DNA of 64,000 nt, from the NCBI GenBank assembly GCA_964036045.1, contig OZ038379.1:72694719-72758718 (forward strand), in the 5' to 3' direction. Below, one piece after another: positions 50,680 through 60,700 of the stretch. Below the pieces are notes generated by a model. It did not search any database, was not told the origin of the DNA, and saw only the letters and a program-made list of their open reading frames with translations. This stretch comes from Eutreptiella sp. 'Long Island Sound 2002'. Lineage: Eukaryota; Euglenozoa; Euglenophyceae; Eutreptiales; Eutreptiaceae. A program made the translations under genes and the position numbers. Position 1 is the stretch's first letter. Each line of letters starts with the position of its first letter.

Positions 50680-52222
50680 TTCCACGATCATCCAGCGCCC
50701 CGTCCAGATGACACGTTGGTACTGATTGTAGACTAGTGGCCCCCAACCACCCCGACGTCAGGTGGCACTCCACCGCCCTCAACGCAGGACAGCTCAGCCT
50801 CACTAGGTCCCCCTGGGTCCCAGAGGCCTGGGGCCACACATCCTCTGATGCTTCGGGGGGCGGGCCCTGCAGACACGTCGCGGCTGACCTCGCCCGCACG
50901 TGGGCAGTCGCCATCCCCGGCACAGTACCCGACAGAAAGGGGTGGCCGCCTCCCTCCCCCCGCAGTACGGCACCTACAGGCCGTGGGTCCACATCGTGGA
51001 CGCCAAAGTCATACTCCACCTCCTGCAGCACGCGGACCACGAGCAGACCACAGGGATCCCTGGGGATGCGGCAAAGGCAGTCAACCAGATGCCCCCGACA
51101 TGGCTTGGGGACGGTCTGCGCGTGCGCGGGCAGCTCACCGAACACCCCTCCTGGTTTTTCAGAGTCACCCTCGACCACAGCGACGCGCTGTTGCACAAGG
51201 CGGACTGGGCGGCGTCCCGAGACGTTGTCCTGCAGAACACACCGCAGGGCGCCTGCCACGCCCAGCTCATTGTCACCGGTAGTGACCTCGAGCCGCGGTC
51301 CTTCACCATGCGGACGCTTGGCACAGTAGCCCAGCAGGCGCAACTCGATCACGCGTGGACGCATCGAGGGCACACACCCCTGGGCATGGCCTACGCTACA
51401 GCCTACGTCCACGCCGGGGAACTCACAGCAGCGGCCACCAGCCACCAGGCACTATGGGCCAGGGACGGCCACACACCGGTGCAACGCAGGCTCTACACCC
51501 GGATGGAGCGGCTCTCGGGCGTATCCAACCTTGCACAGCCATGCCTCTTCTGTGGGGGCAGGGAAGAGACCCCAATACACATTGAAGTGGGCTGCACCCA
51601 CTCACTGCTCCTCTAGCTACACGATCGCCAGGCGGTGCAAGAGGCTGCCGGACACCTTCCGCCCGGGGATACGATGCTGTGGTTTGCACTGTGGCGCTCC
51701 GCCGTTGCCGAATGGGCGGACGTTTTCTGCTCCAGGTTGGTACCAGACACGGCAGAGGCACAGCTCCACACGATTACCCGCTACAACGCGCCGGGGGGAA
51801 CCTCTGTTGGCGAGTTCTTTCAACACATGCTCCTGCTAGGGGACTTTGCGTGAAAGCTCTGCAACCCCCGGCTGGAACAATTCCTCTGCACTCCTCAGAG
51901 CGCGGCAGACCGGGTGCACCGGTGGCTCATAGCGGCGGAGGGCGGCACCCCCCCCCCTCCGCCGCGCCCCAGCAGGGATTTCCTGGCCTCCCTCCGCCTA
52001 GTGAACGGCACTCTGGAGTGCCCCGCAAGAGAAAATCTGCCCCCCTACCAAGACCCACCAGGGGGTTTCTCGAAACACCTCAGAGGCGCGGTCTTCCCAC
52101 CAAGGACTATCGGACGCAATTCCATGACCGCATGGGGGGCGCACATTGTAGGCGCGGAGTGGGGGAACGAGTGGAGCCGGTGTTGCGTAACAACACGCCC
52201 GCCAGAGACCGCGGCAGCATAG
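50680..52222 (+). pseudogene. LINE RNase H-like region, CCHC zinc motif and C-terminal extension
   Basis: Just after the array the frame reads DDTLVLIVD, like the first catalytic strand of RNase H, then shifts to PWVPEAWGHTSSDASGG. From 50900 it stays in one frame to 52222 with two stops (51614-51616, 51851-51853). VTLDHSDALLHKADWAAS matches the RNase H end pattern H.....N..AD.lA. CLFCGGREETPIHIEVGC gives C-x2-C-x6-H-x4-C, the zf-RVT type found C-terminal in LINE proteins. The tail continues LWFALWRSAVAEW, TITRYNAPGGTSVGEFFQHM and SAADRVHRWLIAAEGG. The product would have been the 3' part of a LINE polyprotein. At least one frameshift and two stops make it dead. Confidence 0.6.
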
Positions 52223-52372
52223 TACGCTGTCGTCCCACTGGGGACGTGGAGACCACATACCCAGCCACGACCTACGGTGATTTGTTGCGCGGGCCCTGAG
52301 CGCCCGTAGGATGCGGAGACCACGGAATGGCTGTGGGCGGCGCCGAAGCCCCATACGGGATGGCGGGGCGAC

Positions 52373-52813
52373 GTGTCCTCGCTCCTCCGGGCGCCCCTCC
52401 CCTCCCGGCTTATGCTGCACACGACCAACATACTCTGGGCCGCGTGGATACGTGGGTGGGGGCGAGAAGCAGCTGCCGTCCGCTGGCTTCTCCCCGAGGG
52501 AGGGGACACCCCGCTAACATTGTCACATTTCAGAAGAGGGGGGCCTGCGGAGGATCACGCCCTGTCCCGACTGGGCGACCTCCCGGGACCCATACTCCTC
52601 ATGCTCCCCACCAACATCGCCGTCGCGGTGCGCCGTGAGCTGGACAACCAGGACGGGCTGAGGGTGGGGCGGGAGGCGGTTGCCGACGGCGCCCTGCTAG
52701 CCCTATCCCAGCTGGGCAACGCTGATGGATGCCCATGGGATGCTCTTGTGCCCCACCTGGACGGGGTTCTCACCTATATGACGACCCCCAGGGAGGACGC
52801 CCGCCCGGAGTGA
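52373..52813 (+). CDS. Unidentified 146-codon open frame downstream of the LINE relic
   Basis: A protein-like frame: LHTTNILWAAWIRGWGREAA, GGDTPLTLSHFRRGG, LPGPILLMLPTNIAVAVRRE, LDNQDGLRVGREAVADGALL and CPWDALVPHLDGVLTYMTTP. Composition is balanced, with little low complexity, in contrast to the frames around it. It could be a further segment of the same element's protein; the domain is not recognised. It begins at an ATG, but the coding sense may extend upstream in another frame. Confidence 0.4.
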   Translation: MSSLLRAPLPSRLMLHTTNILWAAWIRGWGREAAAVRWLLPEGGDTPLTLSHFRRGGPAEDHALSRLGDLPGPILLMLPTNIAVAVRRELDNQDGLRVGREAVADGALLALSQLGNADGCPWDALVPHLDGVLTYMTTPREDARPE

Positions 52814-52994
52814 GATGACCTCATAGCAGCCTTCAACAACCATGGGGTACTCCCTGGTGACACGTGGCAGGTGGTCCGGCAGAGGAGGCCCAGCAGATAG
52901 TACCGGCGCCGCGTCCTCTCCTGTCTGCTGGAGCTCCGAGCCTCCTTCCGCCAGCGGTCCAACGATCTCTCGCTCCGCCGCCTCGACCCCTAAT

Positions 52995-53299
52995 CCCTCG
53001 CCTCCCACCTCCAACACACTTGCCACCTGTGCGGGGCGTGTGATACAGTGTCCTCCACCGTACTGGCGGGCACCAACAAGGGCGCGCAGTGCTCCCAAGT
53101 GGCCGCTTGCCCCTGGTGCGAGCCACCCCCGGGACCGCGCCGACACACGGAGGGGGAGGTACTACAGCGCGGCAATCAGGGTGCGCGGACCCCCTCGCAC
53201 AGCCACGTGGGCGCCGCGTGTGCCGCCCTCCTGTGGATTCACGTGCACCTGAGGGACCCAACGTTCGTTGTGCACTTTTCGCACGTGTTCACGCCCTAA
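52995..53299 (+). pseudogene. Cysteine-rich, zinc-finger-like fragment
   Basis: The frame carries HTCHLCGACD and, 20 residues on, QCSQVAACPWCEP followed by RRHTEGE and then AALLWIHVHLRDPTFVVHFS. Paired C-x2-C knuckles (CHLC and CPWC) are zinc-ribbon-like. It has no clear start and lies between two other coding-like fragments of the GC-rich region. Confidence 0.3.
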
Positions 53300-53338
53300 C
53301 CTCCACCCGACACCGCCCATTGCAGGGCCCACAACACA

Positions 53339-53770
53339 ATGCCGTGCCGACGAGGGAACAGACCGGCGCATTCCCAGGCCAGCCGCCGGGCACAAGAGGC
53401 GATTGTGCGGGACATGGTGGCGGACACGGTAGCGGAGGCGCACGCGGCGCATGCCACCGCCCTGCAGGACCCGGCGGGCAGCGCGAGGGCCTTCCTGGGT
53501 GAGGCCGCCCTCCCGGCTGTCCGGGCCATGAACGGGGCGTGAGCGCTCACGCTGCTCCCTGTAAAGCACTTGGTGGCAAACGCCGTGCGCCCGGGACTCG
53601 CCGAACCCGAGGTGGCCCTGTATGGGTATTGGATGCAGTGGCAAACGTCCAGCCAGTCAGACTGGCCCCTGTTGAAGGGGGACGCGCTTCGGCTAAGGGG
53701 CGAGGGGTCGGCCACCTCCCTCCACAGCAGCGATCTGGCCCTGCTGCACGCCCTGAGGACGCCCTTCTGA
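53339..53770 (+). pseudogene. Unidentified GC-rich coding fragment with one stop
   Basis: ATG at 53339 opens a frame with AQEAIVRDMVADTVAEAHAA (likely helical) and FLGEAALPAVRAMNGA, then a TGA (53540-53542). In the same frame follow VRPGLAEPEVALYGYWMQWQ and SDWPLLKGDALRLRG and LALLHALRTPF-stop. The WPLLKGDALRLRG block weakly resembles WPAFLEGDSVLRVRG of the protein at 55289-56638, with an alanine/leucine-rich helix after it in both, so this may be a distant or truncated relative. Confidence 0.35.
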
Positions 53771-53834
53771 ATGGACGCGGTGCCTTACCTGAACCGAGCA
53801 GGGGCCACGTACCCGGGAGGGATGTCCGAGCTGA

Positions 53835-54330
53835 ATGCGGCGCTCCACCCCTGCAGCCGCCGGACGAGGACTGGGAGGTGGCGGAAGTCGCGACATTCGT
53901 CGAAGGCGCGGGCGAGGCACCCCCTGCCCGCGTAGGACCAACCCCGTGTACGACAGAACGAGGCCAACCCTGCCATACGCCGTCTTGTGCGACGCAATCC
54001 CCCGGGAGCCAAGCTGGTACCTCGCCCTCCTGCGGGCCACCCAGGCGCCCCGCAGCAGGGCCAGCCACACCTGCACCCCCCCCTCTCCAGGACCAGGGGC
54101 GCCCACCACAGGGGGCAGGCGCTCTGGCAAGAGCGCCCGGGCATCCCCCTGCGCCTCCTCGTTGTCGCGACCCGCGGGGACTAGGAGCGGGTCCTGGGGA
54201 CCAGCCTGCCCCACGTCTACGGCGCAGCACCCGTGCCCTGCTCCCCCCTCCCGGCGCCCGATGCACAGGATGGGGTACACACCTTTCTGGGGACCAAGTA
54301 GGTCACCGCGGCCAGGGGGGTCCACCTGAT
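53835..54330 (+). other. GC-rich region with short coding-like pieces
   Basis: RTRPTLPYAVLCDAIPREPS followed by WYLALLRATQAP reads like protein for ~35 codons in one frame, while neighbouring stretches look better in others. I take this as heavily frameshifted relic of the same element family. Between 54330 and 55288 I see only low-complexity Pro/Arg/Ala-type frames. Confidence 0.3.
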
Positions 54331-55288
54331 TCGGCTCTCCCCGGCAACCCCTGACGACCCCCCCGGACCCAGGGCCTTGAACCCCGCCCCAGAATGGAAA
54401 CTGTAGCGCAACGCGTGGGCTGAAAGGCTGGCCCGCCTCCCGCCCCAATGCCGGTGAATGGCCACTGGCCTGTGACCACCCGGGATTACCACCACGACCA
54501 ACCCCCCCTGGAACCACACGGCACCGCCCAAGTACGCCACCAGCGCACAGACAGGTGGTGGGAATGGCACGCCAGTCACGCCTGACAGAGTGGCTGCAAT
54601 GTAGGACTCTGATGGCTCCCCCGAGCAGGAGGACCGCCTCCACCGCCGGTCCCGCTCCCGCTCCCCCGTATACCCGGGATGTGCGGGGGAAACTCCTGCA
54701 GAGCTGGAGGAGCAGAGGCTGGCAGAGGCCGCGGTTCCGGTTAGGCCGCCAACCGGGCCGCCCCAGGCGGCCCCCAGAGACCCTAGCTTCTAGCCTTGGA
54801 ACCGGTGCCGGCCAGGGAAGCCGCCGTCCCTGTCCAGGCCGCTGCGCCTGCCGCCCCGCCCGCATGTCGGGCCCCAAACGCGTCACCAGACCGACCACAT
54901 GGGACCGCTGCTGCCGCACCTGCAAATCAAGCCGCAGCCCCCGCCTCCCTGCCGGCGGGTGGGACCAGCCCTACGCGTGCCCAAGGCGCTTCGCTGGACC
55001 AGCCGCAAGATGCTGCTGTGGACGCGAGGGCGAGCAGGGAGGGCGCCAAATACCACGCTCACATCCGGCCCAGCCATACCCACGTGAGCTCCTTCAAACT
55101 GTACCCGCCAAAAGGCTCCCGGGCACCCAAGGCCGCCTTCCCTGAAGGGAGGCCACGGCCCGCTCGCGTCACGGCGACCAAGCGCATGCCGAGGAACATC
55201 ACGCTACCCCAGCTGTAACGTTGCACGGTATAAGCCGGGCACGAGGTGGCCTGGAGGCACGGAGATCACGGAGGAGGCCGCGGGAGGG

Positions 55289-56638
55289 ATGACAATTGTG
55301 CGGGACGGGGCGCAAAGCGCGGAGGCCCAGGGGCGGGGGAAGAGGGCAAACGAGGGAAGGTGGCAGGCGGCGGAGGGGGAGGGCAGGTGCAAGGGACGGG
55401 CAAAGACACGCCTGGCGGCGGGAAGGGGGGCAGGCAGCAGGGGAGGGCCAGGGCACGGGCGGCGGCAGGGGGGGCAGGTGCACGGGAAGGGCAAAGGCGC
55501 AGGCAGCGGCAGGGGGGGGGGGCACACGAGAAAGGCAAAGGCACGGGCGGCGGCCCGGCGGGTGCAGGGCAAGGTAAAGGGCACGGACAAGGCAGCAGGT
55601 GGGAGGAGACGCACGGGAGCAAGGGACCAGGGGCAGGGAAGGGACCCGAGGGCAAGGAGGGAGGCGGCGACGCGGGCCACCGCGGACAGGGATGATGGGG
55701 CCCAGAGCTGGGAGGGGGTGGGCAGGGAAAAGGGCACCGGCCGCAAAAGAAAGGAGGGCGGGAGGGCCCCGCAGCGCAACATCCAGGCGGTGCGGTGCAT
55801 CCCCGCCGGCATCCAGCAGATGCCGGCGCACCACGCCCACTACCACCACCGCCGGCTTCTCTACAACATCGACCCCTCTTTGGGGGTTCTGGTCCCCTGC
55901 CAACTCCCCCGCCACCAAGCCTCCCCCCACGGCGGCGCCCCGCACGACCCTGCTTCTGCGGTGCGGGACCCGCGGGCAGAGCCGGCACCATTGCCCGCCG
56001 CCCCGGCAGCACAGAATTCCAGCGCGAAGCCGGCGCGGATGGCCGCCGCCCCGATGGCGCAGAAGCCCCGGACAGATCCGGCACGCGAGCTATGGGGGCC
56101 CCGCGTCCGCATAGGCCCCATGGGTGCAGGACTGGGACGCCGTCCCCGACCCCCTGTGGGCCGAGACCCCGTGGTACTGGAGGTGCTGGGAAGGCTGAAC
56201 TGGGTCACCTCAGGGTACAAGAGGAACCGGCCGTTCAACGTCGTGCTCCTCGAGTGGGACGAGGGGAATGAGGAGGTGACCCCAGCGGGTTGGGTGGCCC
56301 AGAAACAACACGAAAGAGTCCTCTGTACTGTGATTCAGGCGGGAACTTCGGGACCGGGAGCAGGGCAATGGCCGGCTTTCCTGGAGGGGGACTCGGTGCT
56401 CCGCGTTAGGGGCGCGGAGGCCAATGTCTGGCTGCTCCGGGCCCTGCGCGCCGCCCTCATTCACTGGCGCTACCGCCTGAGGAACCCACCGCCACCACAG
56501 CCCCAGCCACAGCAAAAGCGGAACGCAGGTGAGGGCGGGACCCACGGGCGATGGCACCTGCGGCGAGGGGGGTTTCTGCCGTCCAGCCGGCGCTCTGCCC
56601 GCGGCAATTGCCCGGCGCCCAGTGACCCGAATCCTTGA
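55289..56638 (+). CDS. 449-codon open frame: basic low-complexity N-terminus plus unrecognised C-terminal domain
   Basis: The longest balanced frame of the right half. Residues 1 to ~165 are Gly/Arg/Lys/Ala-rich (KGKGAGSGRGG, RKAKARAAARR), resembling nucleic-acid-binding tails. About 165-285 is Pro/Ala/His-rich linker. About 290-400 is a compact domain: VLEVLGRLNWVTSGYKRNRP, FNVVLLEWDEGNEEVTPAGW, VAQKQHERVLCTVIQ, WPAFLEGDSVLRVRGAEANV, WLLRALRAALIHWRYR. The C-terminus is again Pro/Gln/Arg-rich. A decayed relative of the domain lies on the minus strand at the right edge of the window. Repeated occurrence with substitutions suggests a real protein of a mobile element, perhaps gag-like, with the basic region binding RNA. 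I know no named family. The N-terminal half sits in purine-rich, G-rich DNA and could be open by composition. Confidence 0.5.
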   Translation: MTIVRDGAQSAEAQGRGKRANEGRWQAAEGEGRCKGRAKTRLAAGRGAGSRGGPGHGRRQGGQVHGKGKGAGSGRGGGHTRKAKARAAARRVQGKVKGTDKAAGGRRRTGARDQGQGRDPRARREAATRATADRDDGAQSWEGVGREKGTGRKRKEGGRAPQRNIQAVRCIPAGIQQMPAHHAHYHHRRLLYNIDPSLGVLVPCQLPRHQASPHGGAPHDPASAVRDPRAEPAPLPAAPAAQNSSAKPARMAAAPMAQKPRTDPARELWGPRVRIGPMGAGLGRRPRPPVGRDPVVLEVLGRLNWVTSGYKRNRPFNVVLLEWDEGNEEVTPAGWVAQKQHERVLCTVIQAGTSGPGAGQWPAFLEGDSVLRVRGAEANVWLLRALRAALIHWRYRLRNPPPPQPQPQQKRNAGEGGTHGRWHLRRGGFLPSSRRSARGNCPAPSDPNP

Positions 56639-56639
56639 C

Positions 56640-58659
56640 CCCTGACGGCGAACGCAGAGGGGGGGAGGGGGCCTGCACACCGACTGATCGGGCAGACCCC
56701 ATGACCCGCGGTCCTTGGCCACGCAAGCCATGACGGCCTGAACCTGAGCACAGCCCCCCCCCCGGCTGTCTGCGCGCCAGAACGTGGGTGGGGGAGGCGC
56801 CCCCACTGGACCGTGACCTATGGTGCGCTGGCAATATGCGCCTCAGGCAGTGGTGGGCCACAGCTGCCGCGGACACGCGGGGGGGGGGGTACCACCCAGT
56901 GGGCGTGGCACGCGCCGGTGGCGCGAGATAAACGGGCGTGCACGGCAACGGACTCCCCTTTTGACCCGCAACCCACTAAACCCCCCGGACCCCTCGATCC
57001 CCAAACCTCACGCACGCCGCCCAGAAATGCTGCCCCCAGGCAACAGAGGAGTGGCCCCGGTCGCCATCCCCCAGCGCCCACAACCACCAGGCCGGTGAAG
57101 CTGCCCCGAGCCGAAGGGTCCGCAGGACCCGCCCCCCCAGCAGCTGAGGACAAGCCGGTGGGTCACATCACGGCGTAGGGCACGCTAAACCGCCCTGCCG
57201 CGCCCCCCCACTGCCCCGACGAAACCCGCCACAGGCAGCCTCGGGAGCGCAGGCGCACCGGGGGCCACTACCGCTGCGCAACCAGGCTGCGCCGACCCAT
57301 AGCATCCAGAGCGGCAGACAGGACCCCCCCTAAGAGACCCATGGACCTCCAAACCTGGGCACATACCCCCCCGAGCAATTTGCACACCGGGGAACACGGG
57401 CAGAGGCCCCCCAGCCTGAGATGTGGCCCCAGGCCCCTTGCTGGGGCGCCGGTGACACGGGACCGGGACGATGGTGGGCGGCGGCTACTGCTGCCCCTGG
57501 ACACGCAAGTTAGCCGGACCGCGATGCCCCACCCCCTTGACCAGCAAGCCAGTAATCTCCCAGACCCCCCGGGCCCCAACCCTCGAGCACGACACCAGGG
57601 GTGCCACCCCCCAGCGCCCATAGCTACCAGACTGGCAGCACCGTCGAGGGTTGATACGGGGGGCAAGTGGGGTGCCCCCACCTACCAGGGGCGGAAGCAC
57701 CACGGCCTGGGGCACGCCGCACTAACCTGGCACGCCCCCCCCCCCCCTCTGGCCCGCGGCGGGCCGACGGGGTGCAGTGGCATGATGAGAGACCCCCCCC
57801 CACATGTTGGGCCACTGAATCCAGCACTGTCACACCAGCCCGGCCCTGAACCCCCTCTGCCAGACTGGGTGGCAAGCCCCCCCCCCCTCGCCCCCCGGAA
57901 AGGCCGCCGGCGGTATACGCAGCCGGGCCGCGACACCCGCTGACCCCCAGGGCCTAGAGCCGCGCGCCCGAAAAATGGGCACACCGCCCCACATCCGACA
58001 AGCCGCGACGTAAGGCTGCCGCCACGCGAGGCCCGCCATGTCCGCGTGTCGTGTGCCTCCTGACTGTTGCCCCCCCGCTTCCCCCGTGACCTCCACGTGC
58101 TGTGGCGTGCACGCCCGCGGGCCAGCGACAGACCGGGTGCCGCCAACGTCTGCCACGCCCCCGCGGAGAGGGGCGGGCCTGGGATGGTGCAGAGTGGCGT
58201 GGAGGCGAGCGGCTGCCCCCCCCTCCCCTGATTGGTGAGGGGGGCCCGGGCATGCCTGTTTAGCTCGGCAGCCAGCCAGCCCGCCGATCACCCACTAGGG
58301 TAACGAGCAGCCCCGCGACGCCCCCTTTGGGCGGCCCCCAGGCGGAAGCACACAGAAGCGAACCGGAGCAGTATGGAGACCGCCCCCCCCATGGCTTGTG
58401 CGACGCAGTGGAAGCCAGCCTTGTTGCCCGTATACAGGAGGCAGAGGGACGGACGAGCAACCTCCTTGCGGGCTGTGTGGCCCTGCCCCCTACCCCCCCA
58501 CGCCCCGTGTCCCCCCACCCACCCCAAGCACTGCCCCCAGGGGGGGTCGCGCAGGGGGCCGGCCAACCCCCCTCCGGCAATCGTCCCCCCCTCCGCCCCC
58601 CCCCCTCCCCTCACAGCCCCCCGGGCGCCAGACTACCCCGATTACACGGGCCCATCCCC
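56640..58659. other. GC-rich, C-homopolymer-rich DNA without a supported gene
   Basis: Many C runs of 7-10 bases and overlapping Pro/Arg/Gly-rich frames on both strands. A block near 57050-57480 and another near 57540-57720 share phrases (GGCA..ACCGTCGA, CCCCCAGCGCCCA.A, CCACCAGGC/TACCAGACTGGC), suggesting a diverged ~550-bp duplication. No domain is recognised. Confidence 0.4.
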
Positions 58660-59110
58660 ATGGGGGCGAGGGACCCGGGGCCAGGCAGGAGGGCTCTGGG
58701 ACCGGGCCGACCCCCTCGCGCTATAAAGGTGGAGTACGGGACCAGGGCAGGAAACACGGAGAGGCACGAACCTCCTAGAAAGGTCCTACCGGCGCCCTGC
58801 AAGGGTACCGCGCGCAGTGCGGGCATCACGCCGACAAGGGGGGGAGAACGTGCACACGCCCAGTGCGTGAGCGCGCACACACGCAACCATCAAGAGGCGT
58901 GAACCTGAAGGGCAGCTGGACCAGGGCCGCGCAACGCGCAGACCGCGTGGAATGGCGTACCAGCAGGCGAAGGAAAGGGACACCCGGACAGGACAACCCG
59001 CAACATGCACCGCGAGGAACGCGAGGGAAGGGGTAAACAAAAGGAGGGGGGGGTAGGAGAACAGCCACGAGCCCTGCCCCCCCTGAACTGCCGCGAGCGC
59101 CGCGCACACA
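58660..59110 (-). repeat. Dispersed repeat, copy 2 (inverted relative to copies 1 and 3)
   Basis: On the minus strand the phrases TCGCCTGCTGGTACGCCATT, then TCTGCGCGTT, and GCAGGGCGCCGGTAGG.CC.TTC, then GTGCCTCTC follow, matching the + strand at 60380-60600 in content. The order of the blocks is conserved. Confidence 0.5.
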
Positions 59111-59265
59111 CAAACATGGCACTACATCCCCCGAGGCAGTAGTGGGGCACAGCGCTAAACACCAGGCCGGTGGCTAGGCAGCCTCTGCGCCAGCCCATCG
59201 GGGTCCAACTGGGGACAAGCCAGTAGCCCGGGCCCGGCCGCGCCAGCACCCCGGGCAACCATGCA
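59099..59265 (+). repeat. ~165-bp direct repeat, left copy
   Basis: CGCCGCGCACACACAAACAT, then GGCAGTAGTGG, GGCTAGGCAG, CGC.AGCCCATCG, CCAACTGG..ACAAG and CAGTAGC recur at 59874-60040 with about 80% identity. Together the two copies flank the DIRS-like fragment. Confidence 0.65.
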
Positions 59266-59581
59266 TTAGGGCGGCGACATAATGGGTAAGCGGCTGCAAT
59301 TTCCTTGCCAAGTAACAACCTGACCAGGGAGTGGCGAAATGGGGAAGCCGGAGAGGGACAGGGCTCCGAGCCCCATGAATCCGGGGGTTTCTGCCACCTG
59401 GCAGGAGTAGTGTCATGAAGGGCACCCCACTACGTCCAGGTGCGGAGGATATCACCTGGCGCCACCAGGTCGCCCTCTGGGGGCTAAAGGCGTCTAGTAC
59501 CCGAAATCCAAAACCTCAAAACCTCAAAACCTCCGGCGTTGTGGCTCCATTCTTGGTGGCATTCATTCTATTCTCTTCGCG

Positions 59582-59917
59582 ATGCCCCATATCCGTCTAC
59601 TCAGCGACAGTGTTGGGGTACACGTGGCGGTGACAGGACAAGCTGGTTGGGAAGCGGTTGCCCCAATGCCAACACGAGTGCAAGTGCAACTGGAAGAGCT
59701 AGCGGATGAGTTACATGTATGGAGGAGACACACCTTCCCAGTACCCATGACACAGCCTCGGGACATGTACTCGGACACTTTGGATCTCGCTTGGGGCGGC
59801 GTTCTGCACGGGGATTCCCAGGCGGCATTCGGTTGCTTCCTGAACAGGCAGGAGCACATGAACGTCCGTGAGCGCCGCACACACACAAACAGGGCACTGC
59901 AACCCAGAAGGCAGTAG
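59582..59917 (+). pseudogene. DIRS-like RNase H fragment
   Basis: The frame reads VQVQLEELADELHVWRRHTF, then PMTQPRDMYSDTLDLAWGGV, LHGDSQAAFGCFLN, RQEHMNVRE. The order (a L..L..W helix, then Y-(S/T)-D-x-S/L-...-(A/G)-W-G-(A/G)-V-L, G.(F/W), then H-(I/M)-N-(V/Y)-x-E) matches the RNase H domain that follows the RT of DIRS-type tyrosine-recombinase retroelements. The E of the HINxxE block is retained. DAS has become DTL, so it is probably dead. The true fragment likely ends near 59870, because the rest belongs to the flanking direct repeat. No RT, methyltransferase or tyrosine recombinase is found nearby. Confidence 0.55.
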
Positions 59918-60040
59918 TGGTGCATCATACACCAGCCCCGCCGCTAGGCAGTCCCCGCGCAAGCCCATCGAGGGCCAACTGGCAACAAGGCAGTAGCATG
60001 CACCAGGCGGTGCCGGCACCCCGGACAGCCATGAATCAAT
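59874..60040 (+). repeat. ~165-bp direct repeat, right copy
   Basis: Second copy of the repeat described at 59099-59265; starts CGCCGCACACACACAAACAG. The 3' edge runs into AT-richer DNA (CATGAATCAATGTTTTTGTA). Confidence 0.65.
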
Positions 60041-60129
60041 GTTTTTGTATAAAGTCTGATGTCCAATGTCTGAGATGGCATGTTGTGTGCGCAGTGGATC
60101 CAAGAGGATGTCTGATGTTTAGGTGTGTC

Positions 60130-60700
60130 TGAAAACAGACCTCATGCCTGGTGGCGGAGTTCCCCGGGTTCACAAGGCTTGGAGCCCTGTCCCTCCTCGG
60201 CTTCCTCCTTTTGCTACTCCGGGGTCGGTGTGTTACTTAGCAAGTAGGTTGCAGGCGCTTACCCCATAGGTCGCCCCCCGGGGCCGGTGCCCGTTCTTGC
60301 TCTGTTCTTCTCCCCCCCTTTGCATCCCCCATCGTGCGTGTGTCGGGTTGCCCCTTCTGCGTGTCCCCTGTCCTCGCCTGCTGGTACGCCATTCAGGGTG
60401 ATCTGCGCGTTCCGCGAGTCAGGTAAGGTGGTTCTTCAGGTGCGCTCCGCGTGCCCTCCGTGTGCTTGTTCGCTCGTGCTCCCGTGGCGTCTAGGCCCCC
60501 TGCCTCCCCCTGCCTTCCTTGCGTGCGCACTTCGCGAGGTTGCTTTGCGGGGCGCTGATAGGGCCGTTCCAGGTTGTCCGTGCCCCTCTGCCTTTCCCGT
60601 CCGGGTCCCCTGCTCTGCCTGCCTAGTGTGGGGGGGCGGCTGGCCGAGTCTCCGTGTCTCCTTGCCTGGCTTACAGTCGCGTGCCTTTGGAAATCATCTT
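60130..60700 (+). repeat. Dispersed repeat, copy 3, and inverted partner of 59270-59430
   Basis: GGAGCCCTGTCCCTC.TCGGCT, then TTACTT.GCAAG and TTGCAG.CGCTTACCC are found here on the + strand and on the minus strand at 59275-59400. From 60360 to 60600 the sequence matches copy 2 (58660-59110, minus) and copy 1 (17880-18245, +). It lacks the 165-bp part that lies between those two blocks in the minus-strand copy. Confidence 0.5.
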
